NCBI GenBank assembly: GCA_964576715.1
Contig: CAZNWE010000007.1
Location: 10,415-74,414, forward strand
DNA from: SLRI01 sp964576715
GTDB lineage: Bacteria; Pseudomonadota; Alphaproteobacteria; Geminicoccales; Geminicoccaceae
Length of the DNA: 64,000 nucleotides
Direction: 5' to 3'
Below, one piece after another: positions 47,651 through 56,511 of this stretch. A program made the translations under genes and the position numbers. How positions within the stretch are numbered: position 1 is the first letter of the stretch; every line of letters starts with the position of its first letter. Below the pieces are notes generated by a model that saw only the letters and a program-made list of their open reading frames with translations, was not told the origin of the DNA and did no database searches.

Positions 47651-49057
47651 TCAGAATTTCACCCGTACGCCGACGCCGACCGTGGTGCGCCGCACGCCGT
47701 TCTCGCGGTCCTCGAGCGCCAGCGTGGCGATCAGGCTGAGCCGCTCATCGAGCGCGTAGTCGATGCCGGTGAAGTAGCTGCGGGTCGTGCCGGTGCCCTG
47801 ATCGCTGTTGTCGAAGGCCTGGCCGAAGCCCAAAAAGACGCGCGCTCGCGCGCTCGACTCAAGGTCGAGCCGGAGGCCGAAGCTCGGGTCGAAATCGCCC
47901 GCCGTGCCGAACGACCCGCCGGCCTTGGCGGTGAGCCAGGCCCTGCCTTGCCAGCCATACTGGACAATGCCGGCCTCGAAGCCCTGCACCGTCCCGTCCG
48001 AATAATCGGCGAGCGAGCCCTCGACGAAGCCGATGCCCACCCCGAGATCGAGGCGGGGCAGCGGCGCGCCGCCGCCGAGGTCGTAGAGACGCTGGTCGTA
48101 GCCCGCCCGCACCAGCCAGTTCGGGAGGAAATCGGCCCCCGGTGCCACGGCGGCACCCAAGAGATAACCGCTGGCCGCGCCAAGCCGGGCATTCCAGCTG
48201 GCGCCGATCTGCACGTCGGTGCTCGAGAAGCGGTTGGCCACGGCGATGCCGGTGCTCAGTTGGCGGCGGTCGTCGAGCCGCCAACCGAGGGTCACGCCGC
48301 CTTCGCGCCAGTCATCGCTGGAGTCGTTGAAGCCGCTGGCCGCCACGTCGGTGGTCAGCTCGAAGCGGCGGTTCTCGGCGGCCAATGCGTCGAGCCTGGC
48401 GCGGGCCACCGGGGCCGTCTCGACAACGCCGAGCGCCCGCTCGAAGCCGAGCTCGGCATCGGCGATGCTGCCGGTCTGCAACGCCGCGTCGCCGAGGCCG
48501 AGCCACGCAGCACCGTTGGTCGGTGCCAGTCTCGCGGCGGCGGCGAACGCGCGTTGCGCGCGCGCCGGCCGGCCGGCGGCGAGCGCCACCCGGCCGAACA
48601 GGAGCTGGGCATCGACGCGCTCGAGGTCGGGCGGCACCACCGGCTCGAGAACCGCGAAGGCGGTCTCGGGTGCCGCGGCGAACAGATGCACGCGCGCCTG
48701 CATCAGCGTTATATCGAGATAGTCGGTGGCCAGCGCCGCTGCGGCCTCCAGGGTCTCGAGGGCCGCGTCATAGTCGGCCATGAAGGCTTGCAGCTGACCC
48801 TTGAGCAGTAAGAGATCGACATCGTCCGGGGCGTCGGCCAGGAGCGCTTCGACCATTGCCAGGGACGGCTCGAACGCGCCCTGGTCGCGGAGCTCGAGAA
48901 CAGCCGCACGGCTGGGCTCGGGCGCCGCACTGGCCGGGCTGGCAGCGAGCCCTGGCCAGGCTAGGCAAAGCGCCAGGAGGAGAAGCCGCGCACGCCGTCG
49001 GCGCCAGGGCCGTGCCTGACGGCGTTGACTGGCCATGATCGGCGGATCAGCGGTCAT
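47651..49057 (-). CDS. YaiO-family outer-membrane beta-barrel with TPR head
   Basis: A 468-residue exported protein: signal peptide (to about residue 45, ending ASPASAAPEP), a TPR-like helical domain (about 50-210) and a C-terminal beta-barrel of the YaiO type, ending with aromatic VGVGVRVKF as expected of an outer-membrane barrel. In other systems a TPR-plus-barrel pair forms the export channel for a surface polysaccharide (PgaA, BcsC). It starts inside the stop codon of the response-regulator gene. Confidence 0.85.
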   Translation of the reverse strand: MTADPPIMASQRRQARPWRRRRARLLLLALCLAWPGLAASPASAAPEPSRAAVLELRDQGAFEPSLAMVEALLADAPDDVDLLLLKGQLQAFMADYDAALETLEAAAALATDYLDITLMQARVHLFAAAPETAFAVLEPVVPPDLERVDAQLLFGRVALAAGRPARAQRAFAAAARLAPTNGAAWLGLGDAALQTGSIADAELGFERALGVVETAPVARARLDALAAENRRFELTTDVAASGFNDSSDDWREGGVTLGWRLDDRRQLSTGIAVANRFSSTDVQIGASWNARLGAASGYLLGAAVAPGADFLPNWLVRAGYDQRLYDLGGGAPLPRLDLGVGIGFVEGSLADYSDGTVQGFEAGIVQYGWQGRAWLTAKAGGSFGTAGDFDPSFGLRLDLESSARARVFLGFGQAFDNSDQGTGTTRSYFTGIDYALDERLSLIATLALEDRENGVRRTTVGVGVRVKF

Positions 49058-49422
49058 GCCGCGACACGCAGGACCTTCTGGATGCGCACAGCCAGCTCCT
49101 CGGGCATGAACGGCTTGACCAAATAGTCGTTGGCCCCTTCGGCGAGGCCGCCGACCACGTCCCGCTCCTGCTTTCTGGCGCTCAGCATGATCACCGGCAG
49201 GGTCATGCCGGCCTCACGCCTAAGCTGACGGAGCACGTCCAGCCCGTCGGCGCCCGGCATCATGCCGTCGAGCACGACGACATCCGGCTGCTCGCGAGTG
49301 GCGATGTCGATCGCCTCGCTGCCGTCCTCGGCGGTGATTACCTCGTGGCCGTGGCCTTCGAGGGTAAAGGTGACGAGCTCGACCAGGAGCTCGTCGTCGT
49401 CGACGACCAGAATGCGTGCCAT
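49054..49422 (-). CDS. Single-domain response regulator
   Basis: A 122-residue CheY-like receiver without an output domain. The acidic pocket is VVDDDELL, the phospho-acceptor Asp lies in VVVLDGMMPGADG (about residue 52), and the switch Thr/Ser and Lys lie in IMLSARK and DYLVKPFMPEELAVRI. A strong AGGAGG precedes the ATG. It is the first gene of the glycan-export-like operon, so phosphorylation probably controls the HEAT protein or the synthase by direct contact. No kinase is adjacent. Confidence 0.92.
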   Translation of the reverse strand: MARILVVDDDELLVELVTFTLEGHGHEVITAEDGSEAIDIATREQPDVVVLDGMMPGADGLDVLRQLRREAGMTLPVIMLSARKQERDVVGGLAEGANDYLVKPFMPEELAVRIQKVLRVAA

Positions 49423-49531
49423 GCGGCCTCCTGCTAGCCTGTCGGCCGGGCAGCAGCGCTGCTCGCGGCCGGGGTTCATGGCCACGCATTAGAAAGCATC
49501 AAGGTTAACGGCCGGCTAACGGCCGCGAGCG

Positions 49532-51109
49532 TCAAAACCCGCTGACGTCGAGATCGGCTGGATGACCGATGGCATAGGCCAGGGTCACCGTCGTCGTTGC
49601 CCCGGGCTCGAGCTGTCGTCGCCAGGCGAGCACGCCCTGGTCGCGATCGTGCGCTTCGGTCGTCGGCGGGCTCGTCGCCGGCAGCCTGTCGACCGTGATC
49701 CGGCTGTCCCGCGACACTGGCAGCCGGTCGATGATCTGGAGCTCGACCGGCTGCTGCCGGCGATTGGTGGCTTCGATGACGAAGCGGCGCTCATGCCGCC
49801 GCGTCGTGCCGATCAGGCCCGAGCGCGCCCGCTGGTCGGTGACCAGCCGTCGCTCGACCACGACCGCGGGATCAGCGCCGAAGCCGAGCTCTAACGCTTC
49901 GCCCGGCTGCAGGCCGTCACCCGCCGTCTCACCGATGAGCTGGCCGTCACGATGCAGTGCGACAGGCCCGGGCAGAAGTGGTGCGGCGCCGTCATAGGTG
50001 AGCAGGGCGGTGAGGTAGCTGGCCTCGTCGATCGCCGGCACCGTCCGCCAGATCAGCTCGGCCGACAGCTCGACGGTCTCGATCGTGACCCGCTGTGCGG
50101 CGCCGTCGGCGGCGACGCTCATCGGTTCGGCGACGCGATAGGTGACGTCGAACGCTGCCCTGTCGACCGTGACATCGGCTGCATCGGCGAGGGCCATGGG
50201 GGCTGCCGCTTCGAGGCGGGCCCCGGGCTGTGGCATATCCGGTTGCACATCGATGTACCAGCTGTCGGTCGGCGGGGCCGCGATGCGCCAATTCGGGGTG
50301 GCGGTCGATAGGGTGAGCTGCACGTCCAGCCAGTCCTCGCCTGTCCGTTGGCTGACCGCTGCCGTACCGGTCAGTGCCACGACACCCGTGTCGACGTCGA
50401 GCCGCGCCTCGAGGCCGGGGGTGAAGCCGGCATCCCGCACCGTGTAGACGAGGTTGAGCGTAGCCTCGCCCGCCCGCTCGGCGGTCACGGGCACGGTCAG
50501 CGAGAGCTGCCGCATGGGGTCGTCGCCGAGCCGGGCGAGCTCGCGTTGCAGCTGGTCGATCTCCGCATCCAGCCGAGTGGTCGCCCGCTCGGCGTTGCGG
50601 ATTGCCAGGAGCGCCTGCTTGGCGCGTGTCTCCAGCGGACCGAGCAGGCTGCCAGGATCGGCGGTCGGCTGTGAGCCGCCCGGCTCGACCACGATCTGCG
50701 ATTGGCGCAGCACGTCGAGCAGCAACTCCTGCACGGCTATCGCGTCGCGCTCGATGCGCCGCTGGCTTGCCAGCCGCTCCAATTCTTCGGTGAGCGCGCG
50801 TGCCCGCGGCCCGACCGGCAACAGCGTCTCGACTTCGCGAAAGAGTGGACGGCCGATCACGAGGTTGCCCTCGCGCAGCTCGAGGCGCACGGAGGAAGGC
50901 TCCGCCACCACTGGCAAGTCGGTGAAGCGGAGTTCGTGCCGGCCAGCTTCCAGTCGCACCGTGGCGAGCCGGCTCACCGTTGCCCGGTCGGGCTGGACCA
51001 CGACCGTGTCGATGCGGCTATCCACCAGTTGCGTCCCGGCCTGCGCCCGGTTGGTCGATAGGGCCGCGACGGCGATGATCAGGACCAGGGAAAACGCCAG
51101 CTTCGGCAT
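49532..51109 (-). CDS. DUF4139 protein, mucoidy inhibitor MuiA-like
   Basis: A 525-residue exported protein with a signal peptide (about residues 1-24), an N-terminal DUF4140 domain (DTVVVQPDRATVSR, then RHELRFTDLPVVAEPSSVRL), a coiled coil (ALTEELERLASQRRIERDAI) and a C-terminal DUF4139 beta domain with YLTALLTYDGAAPLLPGPVA and TVTLAYAIGHPADLDVSGF. MuiA-type proteins were named for suppressing mucoidy in Pseudomonas-like bacteria. A role in the cell envelope or extracellular polysaccharide would fit the neighbouring glycan operon, but it has its own 110-base gap. Confidence 0.85.
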   Translation of the reverse strand: MPKLAFSLVLIIAVAALSTNRAQAGTQLVDSRIDTVVVQPDRATVSRLATVRLEAGRHELRFTDLPVVAEPSSVRLELREGNLVIGRPLFREVETLLPVGPRARALTEELERLASQRRIERDAIAVQELLLDVLRQSQIVVEPGGSQPTADPGSLLGPLETRAKQALLAIRNAERATTRLDAEIDQLQRELARLGDDPMRQLSLTVPVTAERAGEATLNLVYTVRDAGFTPGLEARLDVDTGVVALTGTAAVSQRTGEDWLDVQLTLSTATPNWRIAAPPTDSWYIDVQPDMPQPGARLEAAAPMALADAADVTVDRAAFDVTYRVAEPMSVAADGAAQRVTIETVELSAELIWRTVPAIDEASYLTALLTYDGAAPLLPGPVALHRDGQLIGETAGDGLQPGEALELGFGADPAVVVERRLVTDQRARSGLIGTTRRHERRFVIEATNRRQQPVELQIIDRLPVSRDSRITVDRLPATSPPTTEAHDRDQGVLAWRRQLEPGATTTVTLAYAIGHPADLDVSGF

Positions 51110-51358
51110 GCGCGGAACCGCTCGGCAGTGGGTCTCGGTCGAGCGTTATGCGCGCTCGAGGCGCGGCTGCCAAGTGACGGCTCGGCTGCGCCCTGCGGCA
51201 CCCCCGACCAGCCGTGTCGCTCTACGGCCCGTCGCTGTCGCCCAGGCGCGGCCGGTGCCCCAACCGGTCTGCTAGGCGATGAATAGCGGGTGACCCGGCC
51301 GCGTTCGGCGACAGCCGCGTGGGGCGCCAGGCTTGACGGGTATGGGAGGACCAGGGCG
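51110..51358. other. Divergent intergenic gap
   Basis: About 250 bases between the divergent MuiA-like and flavoprotein genes. It must hold promoters for both, but no box pair stands out. GGGAGG about ten bases before 51359 supports the start of the flavoprotein gene. Confidence 0.3.
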
Positions 51359-53800
51359 ATGCGGACGACGGCTCGGGTGGTGGTGATCGGCGGCGGGGTG
51401 GTGGGTGTCTCGACGCTCTATCATCTGGCGAAAAAGGGCTGGTCGGACTGCGTGCTGCTCGAGCGGACCGAGCTGACGGCCGGCTCGACCTGGCATGCCG
51501 CCGGGCTCCTGCCGCTCTTCAACATGTCCTATTCGGTGGGCCAGCTGCACCAGTACTCGGTCGAGCTCTACAAGACGCTCGAGGCGGAGACCGGGCAGGA
51601 TGTCAGCTTCCACGTCTGCGGCAATCTCCGGCTCGCCACCAATCGCGACCGCATGGACGAGTACCGCAACTACCAGTGCACGGCGGAGACCATCGGCGTC
51701 GAGTGCCACCTGATCGGTGTCGACGAGATCAAGCAGCTTTGGCCGCTGGTCAACCCGGAGGGGCTGGTGGGGGCTCTTTTCCATCCAACGGACGGCCATA
51801 TCGCCCCGGTCGACGTCACCATGGCGCTCGCCAAGGGGGCGCGGCTGGCCGGGGCCGAGATCGTCCAGCGGGTGGCGGTCACCGGCATCGAGCGGGCCGA
51901 CAACGAGTGGCTGGTGAAGACTACGGCGGGTGACATCCGCTGTGAGCACGTGGTCTCGGCCACCGGCAACTACGCGCGGACCACGGCCAGAATGGTCGGG
52001 CTGGAGATCCCGGTCATCCCGGTCGAGCATCAATACATCGTCACCGACGTCGACCCCGCGCTCAAGGCCTATCGCGAGGCCGGCAACAAGGAGCTGCCGA
52101 TCCTGCGCGAGAGTGACGCGCAGTATTATTTCCGCGAGGAGCGACTGGGCTGGATCCTCGGCCCCTACGAGAAGCATGCGCCGGCCTGCTTCGTCGACGG
52201 CGTGCCGCCGACCTTCGAGAAGGACCTTTTCCCCGGCGACCTCGAGCGGCTGATGCCGCATGTCGAGGCCTGCATGAGCCGCGTGCCGTCCTTCGAGAAG
52301 GCCGGGATCAAGGACATCGTCAATGGTCCGATCGCCTATACGCCGGACGGCAATCCGCTGGTCGGGCCGGCCTTCGGGCTGCCGAATTTCTGGGTTTCCG
52401 AAGGGCACAGCTTCGGGGTAACGGCCGCCGGTGGCGCCGGCTGGCAGCTCGCCAGCTGGATCGTCGACGGCGAGCCCACGGTCGACATGATCGGTGTCGA
52501 TCCCAGGCGCTTCGGCGTGGTCGCGAAGCATTTCGCCAAGCTCAAGAACGAGGAAGCCTACGAGCACGTCTTCATCACCCACTATCCGATGGAGGAGCGC
52601 CCGGCCTGCCGGCCTGCCAAGGCACCACCGGTCTACGAGAAGCTGAAGGCGGCGGGCGCCGTTTTCGGCCAGCGCTTCGGCTGGGAGCGGCCGAACTGGT
52701 TTGCGCCTGCGGGTGTCGAGGCGAAGGACGTCTACTCGTTCCGCCGCTCGAACTGGTTTCCGCACGTGGCTAACGAGGTGCGGACGATGCGCGAGCGGGT
52801 CGGGCTCATGGAGCTGAGCTCGTTCGCCAAATACACGATCGAGGGGCCGGGCGCGCGGGCCTCGCTCGACCACATGGTGGCCAATGCCATTCCGAAGAAC
52901 GTGGGCCGGATCAATCTCTGCCACGCCTTGAACCCGTCCGGCTCGGTGCGCTCGGAGTTCACGATCGCCAGGTTGCCGGACGGGCTCTATGGCGAGCGGT
53001 TCTACCTCGTGGGTCCGGGTGCGGGGCGCGACTACGACTGGGATTTCCTCACCAAGACGATGCCGCGGGACGGCTCGGTGATCGTCCAGGACGTCACCAC
53101 GCAGTACGGGGTCTTCGTGCTGGCCGGGCCCGATGCCAGGCGTGTGCTGGAGAAGCTCGCCGATGCCGATGTGTCGAACGCGGCCTTCCCGTGGCTTTCG
53201 GTGCAGGACATCCCGGTCGGGTTCTGCCCCAATGTGCGAGCCCTCAGGGTGAATTTCGTCGGTTCGCTCGGCTGGGAGCTGCACCATCCGATCGAGTACC
53301 AGCTGCATCTCTTCGAGGCGCTCTTGGACGCCGGCCGCGCGTTCGAGATCGGTCATGTCGGGATTCGGGCGATGGATTCGATGCGGCTCGAGAAGTCGTA
53401 CCGGCTCTGGGGGACGGATCTGAACGCCGAGAACACGGTGCTCGAGGCCGGGCTCGACCGCTTCGTCCGACTGCAGAAAGGCCCCTTCGTCGGTAAGGAG
53501 GCGCTCACCCGGCAGATCGAGGCCGGCATCCCCAACAAGTTCTGCACGATCGAGATCGATGCCGACGATGCCGATCCCTTCGGCAACGAGCCGGTCTTGA
53601 TGGACGGCGAGGTCGTCGGCCGCGGCACGGCCGGCGGCTTCGGGCATCACCTGCAAAAGTCGTTGATGCTGGGCTACGTGCAGAGCGAGTTCGCCGAGGT
53701 CGGGCGGGACTGCCAGGTGCGGGTGCTCGATCAGCTGCGCCCGGCGCGGATCATCGCCGAAAGCCCGTACGACCCGGAGAACGCCGCCCTTCGCGCCTGA
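51359..53800 (+). CDS. Dimethylglycine/sarcosine dehydrogenase-like flavoprotein
   Basis: An 813-residue two-part enzyme: an N-terminal FAD-dependent DAO domain (VVVIGGGVVGVSTLYHLAKK, then LTAGSTWHAAGLLP with the flavin-attachment region) and a C-terminal tetrahydrofolate-binding GcvT/aminomethyltransferase domain (SFAKYTIEGPGARASLDHM, later LEAGLDRFVRLQKGPFVGKE). This is the layout of dimethylglycine and sarcosine dehydrogenases, which oxidise an N-methyl group and pass it to folate. The neighbouring betaine-methyltransferase-like gene, which would make dimethylglycine, supports that substrate; it could also be sarcosine. Confidence 0.88.
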   Translation: MRTTARVVVIGGGVVGVSTLYHLAKKGWSDCVLLERTELTAGSTWHAAGLLPLFNMSYSVGQLHQYSVELYKTLEAETGQDVSFHVCGNLRLATNRDRMDEYRNYQCTAETIGVECHLIGVDEIKQLWPLVNPEGLVGALFHPTDGHIAPVDVTMALAKGARLAGAEIVQRVAVTGIERADNEWLVKTTAGDIRCEHVVSATGNYARTTARMVGLEIPVIPVEHQYIVTDVDPALKAYREAGNKELPILRESDAQYYFREERLGWILGPYEKHAPACFVDGVPPTFEKDLFPGDLERLMPHVEACMSRVPSFEKAGIKDIVNGPIAYTPDGNPLVGPAFGLPNFWVSEGHSFGVTAAGGAGWQLASWIVDGEPTVDMIGVDPRRFGVVAKHFAKLKNEEAYEHVFITHYPMEERPACRPAKAPPVYEKLKAAGAVFGQRFGWERPNWFAPAGVEAKDVYSFRRSNWFPHVANEVRTMRERVGLMELSSFAKYTIEGPGARASLDHMVANAIPKNVGRINLCHALNPSGSVRSEFTIARLPDGLYGERFYLVGPGAGRDYDWDFLTKTMPRDGSVIVQDVTTQYGVFVLAGPDARRVLEKLADADVSNAAFPWLSVQDIPVGFCPNVRALRVNFVGSLGWELHHPIEYQLHLFEALLDAGRAFEIGHVGIRAMDSMRLEKSYRLWGTDLNAENTVLEAGLDRFVRLQKGPFVGKEALTRQIEAGIPNKFCTIEIDADDADPFGNEPVLMDGEVVGRGTAGGFGHHLQKSLMLGYVQSEFAEVGRDCQVRVLDQLRPARIIAESPYDPENAALRA

Positions 53801-53826
53801 GCCCGGCGATTTGCCGAAGCAGTCGG

Positions 53827-54858
53827 TCAGGTCGCCTCACGCGTCTCGCCGCGGCTGCGGCCGCGTCGCCGCTCGCCACGGCTCGAGGCGACGGTCGGCG
53901 TGTCGGCGGCAGTGACCGGCCCGAGCAGCGCTTCGATCCGTGCCACATCCGGAACCGGTCCCGGGGGCGTGGTCGTCAGCGCCTCGCGCATCGCGGCGAT
54001 GTGCAAACCCTCGGTGCCGCAGCAGCCGCCGATGATCCGCGCCCCGGCATCGCGGGCCAGCACGGCGTAAGCCGCCATGATCGCCGCGGTCCCGCTGTAG
54101 TGGATGGCGCCGTCCCGGTATTCCGGGATCCCGCAATTGCCCTTGGCGATGATCACCTCGCCCTGCCGCTCGAAGCGGCTGAAACCCAGGAGCGTGGCCA
54201 GCAGCTGCGACGGGCCGATGCCGCAATTGGCGCCGAAGCCGGCGAGCGGCGGGCGAAAGCCGTGGGCAAGGGCCAGGGCGGCATCGGGGGTGAGACCCAT
54301 CATCGTCCGCCCGTTGGTATCAAAGCTCATCGTCGCGCAAACCGGCAGCCCCGTCGCACTCGCGGCCTCGACCGCGGCGGTCAGCTCTTCGGCCGAGGAC
54401 ATCGTCTCGATCCAGAGCACGTCCACCCCACCTGCCGCCAGCGCGGCGGCCTGGTCCGCGAAGGCGGCGGCTGCAGCTGCCGGGTCGAGGCTGCCGACCG
54501 GTGCCAGGATTTCGCCGGTCGGGCCGATCGATCCGGCGACGACGACCGGCCGATCCGCCGCTGCAGCCGCCTGCCGGGCCAGCCGCGCGGCCGCCTCGTT
54601 CAGCTCGCCGACCCGCGCGTCGGCGGCGTGCAGCCGCAAGCGAAAGGCATTGGCGCCGAAGCTGTTGGTCAAGACGATGTCAGAGCCGGCGGCAATGAAC
54701 TCGCGGTGCAGGTCGAGCACGCGCCCGGGCTGATCGACGTTCCAGAGCTCCGGGCTATCGCCGGTCTCCAGCCCGCGCTTGAACAGCCCGGTGCCGGTGC
54801 CGCCGTCGGCGAGCAGGACCTGACGCGCATCGAGCAGTGCCTGAAACGTCGATGCCAT
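53827..54858 (-). CDS. Betaine-homocysteine / homocysteine S-methyltransferase family protein
   Basis: A 343-residue methyltransferase with a TIM-barrel zinc site. The zinc Cys residues are in FGANCGIG and IIGGCCGTE, and the start LLADGGTGTGLFKRG and ELWNVDQP match the betaine-homocysteine methyltransferase-like group. It would transfer a methyl from glycine betaine to homocysteine, giving dimethylglycine and methionine. The C-terminus has an Arg-rich tail. The start at 54858 follows the DUF1289 stop by four bases. It is convergent with the dimethylglycine dehydrogenase-like gene. Confidence 0.88.
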   Translation of the reverse strand: MASTFQALLDARQVLLADGGTGTGLFKRGLETGDSPELWNVDQPGRVLDLHREFIAAGSDIVLTNSFGANAFRLRLHAADARVGELNEAAARLARQAAAAADRPVVVAGSIGPTGEILAPVGSLDPAAAAAAFADQAAALAAGGVDVLWIETMSSAEELTAAVEAASATGLPVCATMSFDTNGRTMMGLTPDAALALAHGFRPPLAGFGANCGIGPSQLLATLLGFSRFERQGEVIIAKGNCGIPEYRDGAIHYSGTAAIMAAYAVLARDAGARIIGGCCGTEGLHIAAMREALTTTPPGPVPDVARIEALLGPVTAADTPTVASSRGERRRGRSRGETREAT

Positions 54859-54862
54859 CGGC

Positions 54863-55117
54863 TCAGCCCGCCGTTTGCCGACCGGCCGCACGCCGCCGCG
54901 GCCGACTGTCGGTCGGACTGGTGATGCCGCGGGCGCGGCGTCGCTGGCGCAAGGCCTGGACGATCGCCAGCCGCTCGCCAGGCGAGGCCGATGGCCAGCC
55001 GGCAATCTCCGCGGCTGTCCGCAGGCAGCCGGCGCAGAGCCCGGACAGCGGCTCGAGACGACAGACGCCGACACAGGGCGAGGGGATTTCGGGCTGGCTC
55101 ACGATCGGCATATCCAT
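54863..55117 (-). CDS. DUF1289 Cys-rich small protein
   Basis: An 84-residue protein with the DUF1289 signature: SPCVGVCRLEPLSGLCAGCL, then RTAAEIAGWPSASPGERLAI. The four conserved Cys residues probably bind zinc or an iron-sulfur cluster. The function is not settled; the family is widespread in proteobacteria. A basic C-terminal tail extends beyond the domain. It is upstream of and close to the methyltransferase gene and divergent from cysK. Confidence 0.85.
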   Translation of the reverse strand: MDMPIVSQPEIPSPCVGVCRLEPLSGLCAGCLRTAAEIAGWPSASPGERLAIVQALRQRRRARGITSPTDSRPRRRAAGRQTAG

Positions 55118-55240
55118 CGAATTGACAGCCGCAGGTAGCGCACCTTTCGCTTGCCGCCTAGTGTCGGAGCGACGAGCATCTCGCTGGCAACGGCAGGTGC
55201 CGCGTGATCCGTCCCCTCGACCCAGGCTGTCAGGACCACC

Positions 55241-56224
55241 ATGCCCGAGCAACCGGCCATCGAGCCACCCCTCCTCGACGCTCCCGGCCGCGGCCGGATC
55301 TACGACAGCATCGCCGAAACAATCGGCAACACGCCCCTGGTGCGCATCAAGCGCCTCTGCGCCGAGGCGGCGATCGAGGCGGACATCCTGTTGAAGCTCG
55401 AGTTCTTCAATCCGCTGGCCAGTGTCAAGGATCGCATCGGCGTGGCGATGATCACCGCGCTCGAGAGCCGAGGCGAGCTGTTGCCCGGTGGCACGATCAT
55501 TGAGCCGACCTCCGGCAATACCGGCATTGCGCTCGCCTTCGTCGCCGCTGCCCGCGGTTATCGGCTGATCTTGACCATGCCGGAATCGATGTCGCTGGAG
55601 CGCCGCAAGATGCTGCGCTTCCTCGGTGCCGAAATCGAGCTCACGCCGCGCGAGCGCGGCATGAAGGGGGCCATCGAGCGGGCGCATGAACTCCTGGCCG
55701 AGCTGCCAGGCGCGGTAATGCCCGGCCAGTTTGCCAATCCGGCCAACCCGGCCATCCATCAGCGCAGCACGGCCGAGGAGATCTGGCGTGACACCGCTGG
55801 TGCCGTCGACGTCATCGTTGCCGGGGTCGGGACCGGCGGCACGATGACCGGGTGCGGCCGTGCGCTGAAGCCGCGCAAGCCCGGCTTGCGCCTGGTCGCG
55901 GTGGAGCCCGAGGCTAGCCCAGTACTCTCCGGCGGGGCGCCGGCTGGGCATATGATCCAGGGCATCGGCGCCGGCTTCATTCCCGACAATCTCGACCTCG
56001 AGTTGGTCGACGAAGTGATCAAGATCGCCAACGAGACCGCGTTTACGACGGCGCGACGGCTGGCGCGAACCGAGGGCATTCCGGGTGGCATCTCGTCCGG
56101 TGCCGCCCTGGCGGCGGCCCTCGAGGTGGGTGCCCGACCAGCGATGCGCGAGCGAACGATCGTCGTGATCATCCCCTCGTTCGCCGAGCGCTACATCACC
56201 ACGGCGCTGTTCGAGAACGGCTGA
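55241..56224 (+). CDS. cysK: Cysteine synthase A (O-acetylserine sulfhydrylase)
   Basis: A 327-residue PLP enzyme that makes cysteine from O-acetylserine and sulfide. It shows IGNTPLVRIKRL, the PLP Lys in NPLASVKDRIG, the substrate loop EPTSGNTGIALA, the PLP-phosphate loop GVGTGGTMTGCGR, and PGGISSGAALAAALE. The length and N-terminus fit CysK rather than cystathionine beta-synthase, since there are no CBS domains. It sits opposite the betaine/methionine genes, a loose sulfur-amino-acid neighbourhood. Confidence 0.95.
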   Translation: MPEQPAIEPPLLDAPGRGRIYDSIAETIGNTPLVRIKRLCAEAAIEADILLKLEFFNPLASVKDRIGVAMITALESRGELLPGGTIIEPTSGNTGIALAFVAAARGYRLILTMPESMSLERRKMLRFLGAEIELTPRERGMKGAIERAHELLAELPGAVMPGQFANPANPAIHQRSTAEEIWRDTAGAVDVIVAGVGTGGTMTGCGRALKPRKPGLRLVAVEPEASPVLSGGAPAGHMIQGIGAGFIPDNLDLELVDEVIKIANETAFTTARRLARTEGIPGGISSGAALAAALEVGARPAMRERTIVVIIPSFAERYITTALFENG

Positions 56225-56297
56225 AGCGGCGCTGTTGACCGAAAATTCATACGTCTTGGCTAGAACGGCCACTGGACAGCGGCCGGTTGGCTGGCGA

Positions 56298-56372
56298 TGG
56301 TGGGCGCGACAGGGATTGAACCTGTGACCCCTGCCGTGTGAAGGCAGTGCTCTCCCGCTGAGCTACGCGCCC
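56298..56372 (-). tRNA. tRNA-Val (anticodon CAC)
   Basis: On the minus strand a complete cloverleaf can be folded: acceptor GGGCGCG / CGCGCCC, D-arm GCTCAGCGGGAGAGC, anticodon stem CTGCC / GGCAG with loop TTCACAC (anticodon CAC), and T-arm with GGTTCAATCC. The 3' CCA is encoded at 56298-56300. It reads the Val codon GUG. Confidence 0.95.
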
Positions 56373-56387
56373 TGGCCTGGACGAAGC

Positions 56388-56416
56388 CGGATAAGTCGTG
56401 GCCATCACCCTGTCAA
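56388..56416 (-). promoter_or_regulatory. Promoter of tRNA-Val
   Basis: On the minus strand a perfect TTGACA (56416-56411) is followed by 17 bases and TATCCG (56393-56388), ending 15 bases before the tRNA 5' end. The spacing and the perfect -35 box make this a convincing promoter. Confidence 0.7.
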
Positions 56417-56511
56417 GCGCCGGCGGCCGCCCGGGCATGGGGCTTGCCGCGCCGCTCGACCGGCCAACCACCCACCAACTGGACCCTGGCAGCGATGATC
56501 GACGGTTCCAC

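Noticed and set aside
51272..53656. 794-residue frame opposite the dimethylglycine dehydrogenase-like gene
   Set aside because: Shadow of a conserved flavoprotein gene; no motif is seen in it.
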